NCBI GenBank assembly: GCA_963681505.1
Contig: OY811977.1
Location: forward strand, 6,402,970-6,466,969
Direction of reading: 5' to 3'
DNA length: 64,000 bases
DNA from: Eunapius fragilis
Lineage: Eukaryota; Porifera; Demospongiae; Spongillida; Spongillidae
The notes below the pieces were generated by a model, which saw only the letters and a program-made list of their open reading frames with translations, was not told the DNA's origin and did not search any database. Numbering within the stretch: the stretch's first letter is position 1; each line of letters opens with the position of its first letter. Below, in pieces: positions 36,701 through 49,261 of the stretch. Both the position numbers and the translations under genes were made by a program.

Positions 36701-38118
36701 ATAGCACCACAGAAGGATAGTCCCACAGATATTATTCCACGGAAAACTTCATTAAGATTTCCAAGTCACTCTTTGTAGCTCATAGCTGTCTCCTAAATGG
36801 CATTTTGGCATCCAAAGAACGAATCACGTAGCCCATACAGTGGTATACTGGCCTGGAAGTGACAGCTCTCGGTACCAAGTCAGAAGTTCTTTGTATAGAA
36901 AAGACGTTGTACTGTCAGTACTAATGCAGCACTACAGGAATTCCTCATGGAGTACTGAAAGACACCTCTTACAGAATGACTTCACCCTGTGATATACAGA
37001 AGGGGCACAAGATAAGATGCACGATCAATATTCTATACTATCTTCACCAGTCCACAATTCCAGTTGCGTAAGGGATGCCAACATGTTGAATAGGTGCCCC
37101 AAAAATTCAAAGCATGATTTCTTTGTTATGTCCTAAACTGTAGTCCAATGAGAGAGAAGGGCCAGGATGGGTCCCTGCTGTCGTCTCAAAAGTTTTTGGC
37201 TCTCATTCATGCGATGTTTGCCTATTTACTAAAGTACACATGAATGTGACCATAACATACTAAGTTGTTGTGCTGTTAAAATTATAAAATAATGTGGCTT
37301 CAGTTTGTGTTGTTAGAAGTTCTTCGAACCACAAACACAAATGGCCACATTTTATAATAATCTAGGTGTATATGGATTGTGGGCAACATATTGGTTTGGA
37401 CCACAAACAACATATTTTTAAACTAAATGCTATGACTGATTTTATAAATAGGTATGAAATATTGGTTGGGTCTTTACACTAGCTGCATTTGAAACCAATG
37501 GTAAAAAGGGGTTCCACAAGCCAAATTACTGAATTGCAGTGTGGAACCTATACGAATCACCTGCTTAATTAAGCAGTACCTTCATATAACTCTAAGAATT
37601 CTGAAAATACAGCGGTTAATTTCACGCGAATTATCCCAATCATAGATGTGAATGATTTACTATTGAAAAATAGGACACCAAGCAAGGTAACCAAAAACAA
37701 TCCAACATTACGACACTTCACCTGCGTAATATGTAAGTAATTATAAAGACGTCAACCACAGTCTGCAAAACAAAGAAACTTAGCTGACTGTGCCTGGCAG
37801 GAACAGTAACAAGAATCCAACTAATATTTGATCATTTTTGATTTAGACCTTTTAGAAGGCGGTAAGGAGGCTGTTCAGAAATAAGATATCCTTTCCAAAG
37901 GTACACAAAGTATTGTGCAAATTATAAATTTGAAAAAATTAAATTGCGACCCGCACTCGTAATGCACATACACGCATGCACCTCCGGATCCCATCACCAT
38001 TTAATAACTTCCGGTATGGATATACCCATACATAGATAGCTATTTTAAAAAACGGCAGTCAGCAAAAAAATCGAACTAAGATAAGCTACTATAGCTACGT
38101 ATAATGTCCACTCTTGTT

Positions 38119-38362
38119 CTACCGAACACCTGTATTTTCATGGACTGTATAAGCTCCCAATTTGCACGTCAGTACGGATCCCGATACTTTTTCACCAACG
38201 TCGATGGCCAGGCTCCCATTACCTGCTCTAGACTTAGTCGCTCTGCAATATGTGTTGTTTCCGAAACCCATTTGCGCTTCGAAGTTGAACACATCTCCTG
38301 TGGCATACTTCAATTGCATGGAAAGTTACTTTGACTGCAATGTCATTGCTGGACGCGACGTT
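38119..38362 (-). pseudogene. Isolated last exon of the second secreted family, copy 2
   Basis: Minus-strand exon with an acceptor-like TTAG at its start, a short DIAVKVTF block, then a shift of one frame, then QLKYATGDVFNFEAQMGF through to a stop. It aligns with the exons at 44,874 and 50,369 over about 60 residues, with both cysteines and the SGSVLTC segment. The frameshift near its start and the absence of partner exons make it a pseudogene, although most of the frame is intact, unlike copy 1. Confidence 0.7.
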
Positions 38363-38748
38363 CTAAGTACATCAAAATGAGAACGAATTAAAGCGCTGCT
38401 GTTTAGTTTAGGTTAGGGCATCGTTTAAGTTAAGGCAAATGCGCGCGCCCAAGGGCGCCCCGTGCTTTTCAAACCGCAATGTAATTTGTAACAAGCACCA
38501 CAACTATGAATATTTAAACACATGAATTACATAATCGAAGGATGCACCAAGTCTAGCATGATGATATAGCTGTAAGGGATTCAATAACTTCTAGCTAGTT
38601 CATTCAGTCGTCTGCGGGTTGCACTCGTGCACCGAACCGTTCGTTAATAGCTCAAAGGAATATTCAACAACAAAAACTGCGCATGCGCGCGTAATAACGC
38701 AATATGACGCAACACAATTCATAACACATTCCCCCCGTTGACCAGTCG

Positions 38749-39075
38749 TTAGACCTCCTCGAATGCAAGGGTCCAGAGTATTCGCTGTTCCTCTCCCCTT
38801 TTGGCTGCCGAGCGTAGAGGGCGTGGCTGACTTCTGGGCTGGGCCATTGGTTCTGAATCATCCTGTCCAGCCATCCTTTGTTCAGTGGATTCATTCTCAG
38901 TGACATGTATCTCCATTGGGTACAATAACTGTACAGGTCTATTCATCAAAGCACTCTTGCCTTCCTTGTTGATGACTCGTACAGTAGCTCCTTAGGTCTC
39001 CCCGTCTTGTCCAACAATTAGTTTCTGCACACAACCAAGTTTCCAGAAGCTCTGTGGGAGACTCTCATCATGTAC
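38749..39075 (-). pseudogene. BEL/Pao pol C-terminus, copy 2 (shorter)
   Basis: Counterpart of 21,310-21,985, cut at about 39,075, where reverse-orientation satellite begins. The polypurine tract and LTR start lie at about 38,729-38,745 on the minus strand. A stop near 38,990 interrupts the frame, so it is more damaged than copy 1. Confidence 0.8.
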
Positions 39076-40440
39076 AATCACCACATATAAATATAAACAA
39101 CTAAAGTGGGGCTAGTCGACCGCAACCATTAGAGTAATACAGGTTGGATCATGGATAAGCACTGCTTACAATAAAAGCCACAGTGCAAGTTCACCCATAT
39201 AAAACAAGGCCTATAGTTTAGTTTTTTTTTTTTTTTTGCATGCAAGTATGGTGCCTTAGCATAGCGGTTGCATGTCGACCTCGTTTAAGTTTAGGCAGTA
39301 AGTAGAGCAGTGTACGATCGAATAGGTTAATTGGACAAGCACTCATAAGAACTATAGATATAGCCACTGGTCAAAGTAAGTGTTTTTTTTTTTTTTTTTT
39401 TTCAGGTACTGCCTTATCATAAACATAAACAGGGCAGGGGCACCGTTTAGATTTAGGCAGTACAAGGTCGAATAGGTCGAATAAAATCTCCTAACAACGA
39501 TAGCCACATCGCCTACATTATATAAGCATTATTTGCTGTGCTGCCTTAATGTAAACAGCTAGGGTGGGGCTGGTCGACTGCAACCGTTTTAGATTGTAAT
39601 ATAGGTTGGATCATGGATGAGCACTTCTTACAACAAAAGCCACAGCGCAATTTCTCCCACAATAAAACAAGGCCTTTGTTGCAAGTATAATGCCTTAACA
39701 TAAACAGGGCCCGGGGGTTTTCGACTGCTGTACCGTTTAAGTTTAGGCATTAAGTAGAGCAGTATAGAATAGAATAGGTTAATTGGACAAACACTCATAA
39801 GAACTATAGATGTAGCCACAGGGCAATTAACCCCGCATTAAAGGAAGTGTATGTACTTTTTTCAGATACTGCATGCCTTAACATAAACAGGGGGGGGGGG
39901 AGGCACCATTTAGGTTTAGGCAGTAAAGGGTCGAATAGGTTGAATAGGCACTCCTAACAACGAAAGCCACATCGCCTGCATTAAAGTAAGCATTATTTGC
40001 AGTGCTGCCTTAATGTAAACAGCTAAGGTGGGGCTGTTCTACCGCAACCGTTTTAGTTTATATATAGGCAGTAATATAGGTTGGATCATGGATAAGCACT
40101 GCTTACAACAAAAGCCACAGCGCAATTTTACCCACAAATCAACTATAGGCCTTCGTTATTTGTTGTTGCAAGTATAGTGCCTAAACATAAACAGGGCGCG
40201 GGGTTTTCGACCGCTATACCGTTTAAGTTTAGGCAGTATAAGTAGAGCAGTATAGGATCGAATAGGTTAATTGGACAAGCACTCATATAAACTATAGATA
40301 TAACCACAGGGCAGTTGTTACTCCTTCATTAAAGTAAGTGCTTTTTTTCCCCAGATACTGCCTCAACATAAACAGGGCGGGGGCACCGTTTAGGTTTAGG
40401 CAGTACAGGGTCGAATATGCATGGGTTGGATAAGCACTCC
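39076..40440 (-). repeat. Higher-order satellite array after copy 2, reverse orientation
   Basis: Same three-monomer satellite as 21,986-23,950, entirely in reverse complement. The GTGGGGCT.GTCGACCGC monomer starts near 39,106, 39,562 and 40,029, giving periods of 456 and 467 bp. T homopolymers of 15 or more bases occur at matching places. The forward half seen after copy 1 is missing here. Confidence 0.88.
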
Positions 40441-40647
40441 TAGGGCAATGCTGATGGACTCAGTCAACATCCTGTGTTTGAAGCACCCAACATAGTGCCC
40501 CTGCCAGGAGATTTGGTCCTGATGATGGAGACACATGCAGAAACAGACTCGCGAGTGACAGTGACCACCATCAGAAGTGCAACTAGCAGAGATGGTGTAT
40601 TGTCCAAGGTTCATGAAGGGTTGGCCAGGCAAGGTTTTGGGAAAGGA
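40441..40647. other. Short unique stretch between satellite and tandem unit A
   Basis: Minus-strand frame open across this stretch and into unit A (40,776-40,396), with no recognised motif. Probably the edge of another element. Confidence 0.35.
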
Positions 40648-41503
40648 ATTTGAACAATACAGTAGGATGTGTGCTATGGGGAAGTTGTGTGGTGATCCCT
40701 CTAATCCTGAGGCCCACAGTGGTCCAGTTGCCTCATGAAGGGCATCCAGGTACGTCAAGGATGAAGGCTTCAGCAAGAGGCGTGGTTTGGTGGTCTGGTA
40801 TGGATGTGTAATTGGTTTATATTCCTGATCTGGTTCAAGGACGGTTTACCTAGTATGATGTGGTCATTCCTGCTAGTGAAGTAAACTTATAGGAGGGGGC
40901 GGCTCATTCAAGATGAACTTCAGATAGTGAATGTTGCAGCGTACAACACGAGCATTGGTTTTTGGCAACGAGGGGGGCTGAGTCCATTGATGCCAAGTTT
41001 TACACGACGACTTGGCTTGGCATACACAGAAGTTACTGACAAAGTACAGCATCTGCTGTGTATAGTCAAGGAACACTTGACCACGATAGCCCCACAAGCT
41101 GTAGCTGCCATCCACCCACCACATAAGAAAAAAAGATTATTTAGTCCTCACTCATCTACGTCTTCAAACCCTTGTGCTCTGTGCAGATAATTTATTACAT
41201 ACAAGTGCCTTTATGCCATGCAGGCAGTCAAAAATGCAGCTAGCTGCAGCTCTCAACAATTCAGAGAAAAGAAAAACATGATACATGATAATAGACATAA
41301 CATTTTTACCTTGAAGGTCAGATGTGTTTCTTAACCACTGTATGGCTTATAGGTGCTTATTGTACTCGTTATGCTTTAGTGCCAGTATAGCGCATTCCAT
41401 CGGTTCGTTGCAATGGGACAGCAAAATCCATTTCAAAAATATTGGGCGGAGAGCCTAATTTCCTCGCGTTCAATGAGAGCAGACAGCCATGTACACTTTG
41501 AGG

Positions 41504-41526
41504 CCCCCCCCCCCCCCCCCCCCCCC
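41504..41526 (+). repeat. C homopolymer of 23 bases
   Basis: Shorter at the matching position in unit B (about 47,018-47,031). Confidence 0.9.
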
Positions 41527-41726
41527 ACCGTGGACATAATTATTTCATGTTTTATGGTTATTAAGCGAATTGAGCCGAACAGAAGTGTTTCAGTATATAG
41601 TATGATGGGTAGATGTGAAGGGATGAGGGTCCACGACGGCTAATTGCCCAAGGCCCACGACTGCCTACATCCGGTGGTTATATTTTCAAAGCCTCGAAAC
41701 AGTGCACCGCTTTTAAAAACTATCGG

Positions 41727-41921
41727 TTGCATGCATGGCTAGATCAATACTTCGAGCCAATTTCAATGTTTAAAAGCAAGTTGTTTATGGATCAAACTAA
41801 CCTTTGCAGCTCTGCACTCCTCATTGCTATTCACCCTTCAATGCAGTCGAATTATGAAATGATTAATATTGCAGACAAAAAACTAGAAGAGTGGGTAGAA
41901 AACATCGTTCCATTTGTGTAA
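41727..41921 (+). CDS. Conserved 64-codon ORF of unknown function, unit A
   Basis: ATG-started frame ending in LEEWVENIVPFV. It stays open in unit B with three amino-acid differences. No signal peptide, domain or promoter is obvious, and it could be an exon of a larger gene or a chance frame. Confidence 0.3.
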   Translation: MHAWLDQYFEPISMFKSKLFMDQTNLCSSALLIAIHPSMQSNYEMINIADKKLEEWVENIVPFV

Positions 41922-41999
41922 CCCCCCAAGTGCAGGGTGTATACAATTAGTACTATGTATGCTTTTATAAACTTCAATATATCCATTTGTTGCAAATTC

Positions 42000-42393
42000 A
42001 AAATCCTCCTCGAGAAATACAGCAGGATGAAGAAGGTAACGCATCCTTTAACGTTTAGAAATGTGATGATCAGCATTACCGTGGTATCCAAAAATGCCCA
42101 GCTTTCATGGAGCAAGCAGACAGAGGCAGTAAGTGATTGAGAACAAATGCGTGCAGTCGAGACTGTTAAAAGCAACACATTTTCAGCGTTTGTATTTCAG
42201 GTCACGAACAATTTCAAATTCGGAGCGTCACGCGTCGTACAAAGCGCAAATGGTAAACTGGAATCCAAAGCTGAAGCCTTTTGTTATTCCCCACGGTGGC
42301 ACAATACAAGGGCAGGTAAAGTCTATGGCCTTTTGACTCCAGCACTGCCGTGTCATTGCATGCGCCTTCTATTTATCCTTGCTTGGTTGTAGA
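42000..42393 (+). pseudogene. Truncated plus-strand remnant of the second secreted gene, unit A
   Basis: Matches the minus-strand gene at 44,874-45,544 from the end of its first exon (CGAGAAATACAGCAGGATGAAG) through the exon with KNAQLSWSKQTEA, its intron with GTAAGT donor and TTTCAG acceptor, and the next exon, stopping at the end of the following intron. The last exon is missing, and an extra A in the third block (AATGGTAAACTGG) breaks the frame. Both the promoter and the signal peptide are absent, so this is a dead partial copy. Confidence 0.65.
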
Positions 42394-43766
42394 TGGTTAA
42401 TTGCTTAATTTTTTTATTACATAGGTGTAACACATGTAGGATTTTAGACAATATGAATCATAGCCGGAATTTTTGTTAGAATGTATAGATAAGCTTATGA
42501 CCTAATTTTGTAAGTGTGGCTATCGAAACACTGCTTGGAACCGTGTCCGTGCAGCAAAATTATACCCTTTCTAAATATGAACTTATCGATCAATAAATTG
42601 TACGTTACAGATAATCACGTAAGTAATTCTTTACAATTTCTTAACTAGTTATTAACGCATCATTTCTCTCTGCGATAGGTGAATTTTGATCTTCATTTCC
42701 CATGATGCGAGTTGACATGTGTCAAAACTATTACGTTGTTACAGAGTTCATCATTAATCAGATACGAAAGTTTGATCAATGCACAATTATCACGATGAGA
42801 CAAGAATCATAGCTTTTGGTCAAACTGGAGTTACTAGTAACCAAGATAACACATGTGAGAAGCTGTGGTTACAGGTGCGTATCCAGGATTGAAGGGAGGG
42901 TATTCACGATCGCCTTCGAAGCACGCGCGAATTTTCGGTAACCACGCCCATTATATTGTGCATCGTTTATCCCAAATACAAAGGTTCATGCGAAGTACTT
43001 TCATTCCGCTCAGCAAGATAAGTCCAACAGCCGACGATTGCACTGAGCAATGTCGTGACAGAGATGTCGAGCGGTGTATAAATTGAGCCGCTTGTTGCTT
43101 GCCGCGTAGCCTTATTAAACGAAAATAGGTAGTTTGCAAGAATTAAAAAAAAAGATATTCAAGCTACAAAATTACCATCGCTGGAAAAAGCGAGAGAAAT
43201 GCATTATAATGGTACATCATGGGTGCAGATATCGTTCATATTACGACAATAATGTACATTTTGTAACAAATGAGACGCGGTAGTCTATAGGAGCGGTGAA
43301 TTAAAAATTGGCACGGTTGTAGTTTCGAACGATATAGCGCTGTAAATTCCAATTTTCAGATAAGTTAGAGGCTGTTGGTATGTTATACATGCATTATAAC
43401 GGTTTTGCATATTATATGCTTGAATATGTTGCATGACATTGTATGACAATATATAGTTGTAGATAATAAAATGGAGCACTTTTATATGCAACAAGTACAC
43501 GATCCATCAAACTCATGATCATCTATGACATAATAGTAATGTCATTTTTTCCTCTTCCCATCATCTTCAGTTTTATTTGGAATCCAATATGTAATAGTCA
43601 CTTTTGAACTCTTAACATTAATTATGTGCCCACTGTATAAGACATCTTTATCATTGACAAACTATAGATGACTGATAAACACGCCATTTAAAAGTGAACC
43701 ATCATCAAAAATCCTTACGCCCCCTCGAATCAAAAGACTCATTTATCTGCATGCTACCGTAGCCAT

Positions 43767-44192
43767 GAAAACGAGAAAATGACCATCGCATCCGTGACGT
43801 TGAACTTGCCTCTTTCACTCCACTTATTCTCTCTTGCACTGGTGGCCTTGGGCCTCAAGCCACAACAAGCTATAAGCGTCTGGCCTCTCTGCTCTCTGCT
43901 AAATGGAACCAGGCCTATAGCCTAACCATCATGTGGTTGAGATGCCGCCTTGCCTACTCATTACTGCGAAGTTCTGTTATGTGCATTCGAGGGGCACGCT
44001 CTAACCTTGGCCATTATATGTCTGCTACACAGCCTCCTCTTGATCTGGTGTCAAGGGAAGCCCTTCTACTTGCACAATAGATTCTCATATTTTGTTTCCT
44101 TTCGTTTATATTTATTTATGTGAATTGTTTGTTTAGTGTAAAACTGTAATCCTTTACTTGTTAAATGTGATTTCCTTGCAACAAAAAAAAAA
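43767..44192 (+). mobile_element. LINE 3' end, 5'-truncated, unit A
   Basis: From about 43,772 an unbroken frame of about 100 codons reads VELASFTPLILS, GGLGPQATTSYKRLASLL, WLRCRLAYSLLRSS, CIRGARS and ends LLLAQ with a stop at 44,078-44,080. I recall this FTPL..S.GG.GP.A..YKRLA...L pattern from the C-terminus of LINE-type polyproteins in sponges and cnidarians. A 3' UTR and an A-run at 44,181-44,192 follow. It is a retroposed tail without reverse transcriptase, so inactive. Confidence 0.7.
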
Positions 44193-44873
44193 TTGTACCG
44201 CTACGTGGTCTTAAATTTTTACGTACATTTCCTGGGGGTTTGAACTAAATAACTTTAAAGGTGCTTTTCAGCTTGTTGAGGGCCACTGCTATCACGAAGA
44301 CTAGCAGTTGTACTAGAATTATAGTGCGTTGACCTACGTTCGTCCAACGGAGCCGAACATTAATGACCTCTGCAGGGTTACTCATTCGAGGAAACGTTTT
44401 GAGCCTAGTCCACTCTTTTTTAAAATTATGATAGTTCTTGTGACGGTTTACATTGCAAATCAAAATTTGTGTACCTACTAATTACGTATATGAATTGGAT
44501 GGCGACTCAAAAGGTTGACATCGAAAAACGCACGGTTTAGATTGAGTTATCCATAATAGTATACAAGTTAAAATCTAGTTATTGTATTGATATTTAACGT
44601 ACAATTTATTGATATGATAACTCTTAGCAGATTTTGCTGCATGGACACTGTTTCAAGCAGCTAGTGTTTCGATAATCCATTATATAGTCAACTACGTTCC
44701 ATACGTATTTCTAAATTGGGTCATGAGCCCATCCATACATGCAAACAAAAATTCCGGTATGATTCGTATTTTCTATAATTCATTATGGCTCAATCGATGT
44801 TACACCAATGCAATAATAAAATTAAACATCAACATTATGTCCACTGATTTTCTGCTGAACGACATGGAGGATT

Positions 44874-45544
44874 TCATGGATCATATGCTCCCAAATTGCA
44901 CGTCAGTACGGATCCTGATATTTCTTCGCCAACGTCGATGGCCATGTTCCCCTTACCATTTCTCGTCTTAGTAACTCTGCAATAGGTGTCGTCTCCGAAA
45001 CCCATTTGGGCCTCGACGAAGAACGCATCTCCTGTAGCATATTTTATTTGGAAAGTTACTCCCACTGTAGTGCCACTGCTGGTCGCGATACACTACGGAT
45101 ACATGCAAGCAAGGATATTATTAAATAGAAGGCGCATGCAATGACACGGCAGTGCTGGAGACACTATAGACCTTAGACGTTACCTGCCCTTGTGTTGTGC
45201 CGCCGTGGGGAGTAACAAAAGACTTCAGCTTTGGATTCCAGTTTCCATTTGCGCTTAGAACGACGAGTGACGCTCCGAATTTGACATTGTTAGTGATCTG
45301 AAGCACAATGGCTGAAAATGGTTGTATATAAATGGCAGCATCAACTGCACACATTTGTTCATAATCACTTACTGCCTCTGTCTGCTTGCTCCATATAAGC
45401 TGGGCATTTTTGGATGCAGCGGTATTACTGATCATCACAATTCAAAAAGTTATAGGATGCGTTACCTTCTTCATCCTGCTGTATTTCTCGAGGATACGCC
45501 AAGGCACTGACAAGCACACCTAGGAGGACAATCACTTTGATCAT
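44874..45544 (-). CDS. Secreted protein gene of unknown family, unit A
   Basis: Minus-strand gene. The ATG at 45,544 opens a signal peptide (MIKVIVLLGVLVSALA), followed by YPREIQQDEE. A block ending KNAQLIWSKQTEA stops at 45,373 with a GTAAGT donor; a 75-nt intron ends in TTCAG. The next exon (45,297-45,184, 38 codons) ends CAG|GTAACG; a 91-nt intron ends in GTAG. The last exon (45,092-44,874) starts CIATSSG, contains KYATGD, QMGF and SGSVLTC, and stops after GAYDP. Phases agree from the second block on. The join between signal peptide and second block is off by one base in every copy, so that junction is unresolved or the gene is damaged. Predicted size is about 170-180 residues, secreted and three-cysteine. 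I do not recognise the family. Confidence 0.6.
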
Positions 45545-45591
45545 CGTGAGATTGGTATGAAGAAGACTGATATAACGTGAACTCTGCACAG

Positions 45592-45600
45592 TCTTTAAAT
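45592..45600 (-). promoter_or_regulatory. TATA-like box of the minus-strand secreted gene, unit A
   Basis: Minus strand TATTTAAAG, 48 bases before the ATG at 45,544. Kept in unit B at about 51,087-51,095. Confidence 0.55.
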
Positions 45601-47230
45601 ACACTTAGTACAGCTCTTGCATCGCTTCCTTCCAGCTAAGAACCCTTAGGAAAACCACAATGTTTCCGGTGATTAGTGTGTGCAAGCCATACCATATATA
45701 GCACCCCACAATATTTATGGTCGAGCTAATTGTACCGTAAACTCAGGAGACAACCACAACCAATCACATGCATTATCAAATAATGTTCAATGCCCAAGCA
45801 ATGCATAACCTTATTCCCGAGAAGGAACTCTTATATCTTAATATATCCGGTGATTAGTGTGGGAGGTGATCCTTGCCAGGGCCCATCGCATCTGACCCAA
45901 TTTTTAATTGGTAGTGAATCGCTATATTGATGTTCAAGCGTATGTAGTATTAATAGTTTGCCTTACACTTGGGGTCCAACAAATGGAACTATATTTTCTA
46001 TCCACTCTCAAGTTTTTGGTCTACAATATTGATATGTGTGCTCAGGAGCGCATACAGAAATTTTGGAATTCAGGATGGGGTATCTAACATGCATAATCAA
46101 TAACGGGAGGTACGGAGCATGCCCCACCCACAGCGCGAAGAGTGGACATTTTTGGACAATACAGTAGGATGTGTGCTGTGGGGAAGTTGTGTGGTGATCC
46201 CTCTAATCCTGAGGCCCACAGTGGTCCAGTTGCCTCATGAAGGGCATCCAGGTACGTCAAGGATGAAGGCTTCAGCAAGAGGCGTGGTTTGGTGGTCTGG
46301 TATGGATGTGTAATTGGTTAATATTCCTGATCTGGTTCAAGGACGGTTTACCTAGTATGATGTGGTCATTCCTGCTAGTGAGGTAAATTTATAGGAGGGG
46401 ACATAGGGGAGGCGGCTCATTCAGGATGAACTTCAGATAGTGAATGTTGCAGCGCCTATAACACGCGCATTGGTTTTTGGCAACGGGGGGCCGGGGCTGA
46501 GTCCAGTTTTACACGACGACTTGGCTTGGCATACACAGAAGTTACTGACAAAGTACAGCATCTGCTGTGTATAGTCAAGAAACACTTGAACATGATAGCC
46601 CCACAAGCTGTAGCTGCCATCCACCCACCACATAAGAAAAAAAGATTATTTAGTCCTCACTCATCTACGTATTCAAACTCTTGTGCTCTGTGCAGATAGT
46701 TTATTACATACAAGTACCTTTATGCCATGCAGGCAGTCAAAATGCAGCTAGCTGCAGCTCTGAACAATTCAGAGAAAAGAAAAACATGATACATGATAAT
46801 AGACATAACATTTTTACCTTGAAGGTTGAAGGTCAGATGTGTTTCTTAACCACTGTATGGCTTATAGGTGTTTATTGTACTCGTTATGCTTTAGTGCCAG
46901 TATAGCGCATTCCACCGGTTCGTTGCAATGGGACAGCAAAATCCATTTCAAAAATATTGGGCGGAGGGCCGAATTTCCTCGCGTTCAATGAGAGCAGACA
47001 GCCCTGTACACTTTGAGCCCCCCCCCCCCCACCGTGGTCATAATTATTTCATGTTTTATGGTTATTAAGCGAATTGAGCCGAACAGAAGTGTTTCAGTAT
47101 ATAGTATGATGGGTAGATGTGAAGGGATGAGGGTCCACGACGGCTAATTGCCCAAGGCCCGCGACTGCCTACATCCGGTGGTTATATTTTCAAAGCCTCG
47201 AAACAGTGCACCGCTTTTAAAAACTATCGG

Positions 47231-47425
47231 TTGCATGCATGGCTAGTTCAATACTTCGAGCCAATTTCAATGTTTAAAAGCAAGTTGTTTATGGATCAAA
47301 CTAACCTTTGCAGCTTTGCATTCCTCATTGCTATTCACCCTTCAATGCAGTCGAATTATGAAATGATTAATATTGCAGACAAAAAACTAGAAGAGTGGGT
47401 AGAAAACATCGTTCCATTTGTATGA
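47231..47425 (+). CDS. Conserved 64-codon ORF of unknown function, unit B
   Basis: Counterpart of 41,727-41,921 with three amino-acid differences and the same length. Function unknown. Confidence 0.3.
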   Translation: MHAWLVQYFEPISMFKSKLFMDQTNLCSFAFLIAIHPSMQSNYEMINIADKKLEEWVENIVPFV

Positions 47426-47503
47426 CTCTCCAAGTGCAAGGTGTATACAATTAGTACTATGTATGCTTTTATAAACTTCAATATATCCATTTGCTGCAAA
47501 TTC

Positions 47504-47890
47504 AAAATCCTCCTCGAGAAATACAGCAGGATGAAGAAGGTAACGCATCCTTTTACGTTTAGAAATGTGATGATCAGCATTACCGTGGTATCCAAAAATG
47601 CCAGCTTACATGGAGCAAGCAGACAGAGGCAGTAAGTGATTGAGAACAAATGCGTGCAGTCGAGACTGTTATGTGCAACAACATTTTCAGCGTTTGTATT
47701 TCAGGTCACTAACAATTTCGGAGCGTCAAGTGTTGTACAAAGCGCAAATGGTAACTGGAATCCAAAGCTGAAGCCTTTTGTTATTCCCCACGGCGGCACA
47801 ACTCAAGGGCAGGTAAAGTCTATGGCCTTTTGACTCCAGCACTGCCGTGTCATTGCATGCGCTTTCTATTTATCCTTGCTTGGTTGTAGA
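47504..47890 (+). pseudogene. Truncated plus-strand remnant of the second secreted gene, unit B
   Basis: Counterpart of 42,000-42,393. The SANGNWNPKLKPF block is still in frame here, so the extra base in unit A is younger than the tandem duplication. One base is missing in the KNAQL region (AATGCCAGC instead of AATGCCCAGC), and the last exon is absent, so it is also dead. Confidence 0.65.
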
Positions 47891-49261
47891 TGGTTAATTG
47901 CTTAATTTTATTATTGCATAGGTGTAACACATGTTGGATTTTAGACAATATGAATCATAGCCGGAATTTTTGTTAGAATGTATAGATAAGCTTATGACCA
48001 AATTTGGAAGTGTGGCTATCGAAACACTGCTTGGAACAGTGTCCGTGCAGCAAAATTATACCCTTTTTAAATGTGAATTTATCGATCAATAAATTGTACG
48101 TTACAGATAATCACGTAAGTAATTCTTTACAATTTCTTAACTAGTTATTAACGCATCATTTCTCTCTGCGATAGGTCAATTCTGATTTTCATTTCCCATG
48201 ATGCGAGTTGACATATGTCAAAACTATTACATTGTTACAGAGTTCATCATTAATCAGATGCGAAAGTTTGATCAATGCACAATTATCACGATGAGACAAG
48301 AATCATAGCTTTTGGTCAAACTGGAGTTACTAGTAACCAAGATAACACATGTGAGAAGCTGTGGTTACAGGTGCGTATCCAGGATTGAAGGGAGGGTATT
48401 CACGATCGCCTTCGAAGCACGCGCGAATTTTCGGTAACCACGCCCATTATATTGTGCATCGTTTATCCCAAATACAAAGGTTCATGCGAAGTACATGTAC
48501 TTACATTCCGCTCAGCAAGATAAGTCCAACAGCCGACGATTGCACCGAGCAATGTCGTGACAGAGATGTCGCGCGGTGTATAAATTGAGCCGCTTGTTGC
48601 TTGCCGCGTAGCCTTATTAAACGAAAATAGGTAGTTTGCAAGAATTTTAAAAATAGATATTCAAGCTACGAAATTACCATCGCTGGAAAGAGCGAGAGAA
48701 ATGCATTATAATGGTACATCATGGGTGCAGATATCGTTCATATTACGACAATAATGTACATTTTGTAACAAATGAGACGCGGTAGTCTATAGGAGCGGTG
48801 AATTAAAAATTGGCACGATTGTAGTTTCGAACGATATAGCGCTGTAAATTCCAATTTTCAGATAAGTTAGAGGCTGTTGGTATGTTACACATGCAATATA
48901 ACGGTTTTGCATATTATATGCTTGAATATGTTGCATGACATTGTATGACAATATATAGTTGTAGATAATACAATGGAGCACTTTTATATGCAATAAGTAC
49001 ACGATCCATCAAACTCATGATCATCAATGATATAATAGTAATGTCATTTTTTCCTCTTCCCATCATCTTCAGTTTTATTTGGAATCCAATATGTAATAGT
49101 CTCTTTTAACATTAATTATGTGCCCACTGTATAAGGCATCTTTATCATTGACAAACTATAGATGACTGATAAACACGCCATTTAAAAGTGAAAAATCATC
49201 AAAAATCCTTACGCCCCCTCGAATCAAAAGACTCATTTATCTGCATGCTACCGTAGCCATG

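Larger units (their letters stand above)
23951..39075. repeat. Segmental duplication, copy 2
   Basis: Second copy of 9,577-21,650, lengthened by a 4,876-bp CACTG-ended element and lacking the hAT-like insertion. It ends inside the same BEL/Pao fragment, closer to its 3' end, and passes directly into reverse-orientation satellite. The copies differ by scattered substitutions and small indels. Confidence 0.92.
40648..46155. repeat. Tandem unit A (about 5.5 kb)
   Basis: Homologous in full to 46,156-51,650. Contents in order: a block reading VNVAAYNTSIGFWQRGG on the plus strand (broken in unit B), a C run, a 64-codon ORF, a plus-strand remnant of the secreted gene, a LINE 3' end, and the minus-strand secreted gene. 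Divergence is low and uneven, lowest over the secreted gene. Confidence 0.92.

Noticed and set aside
44723-44971. 82-codon plus ORF over the last secreted-family exon, also at 50,218
   Set aside because: Antisense of the exon with splice sites and family conservation on the minus strand.
45121-45438. Resemblance of the KNAQLIWSK block to aegerolysin-type proteins
   Set aside because: Only a short stretch looks similar, and the rest of the exon set does not follow that family, so no name or function was assigned.
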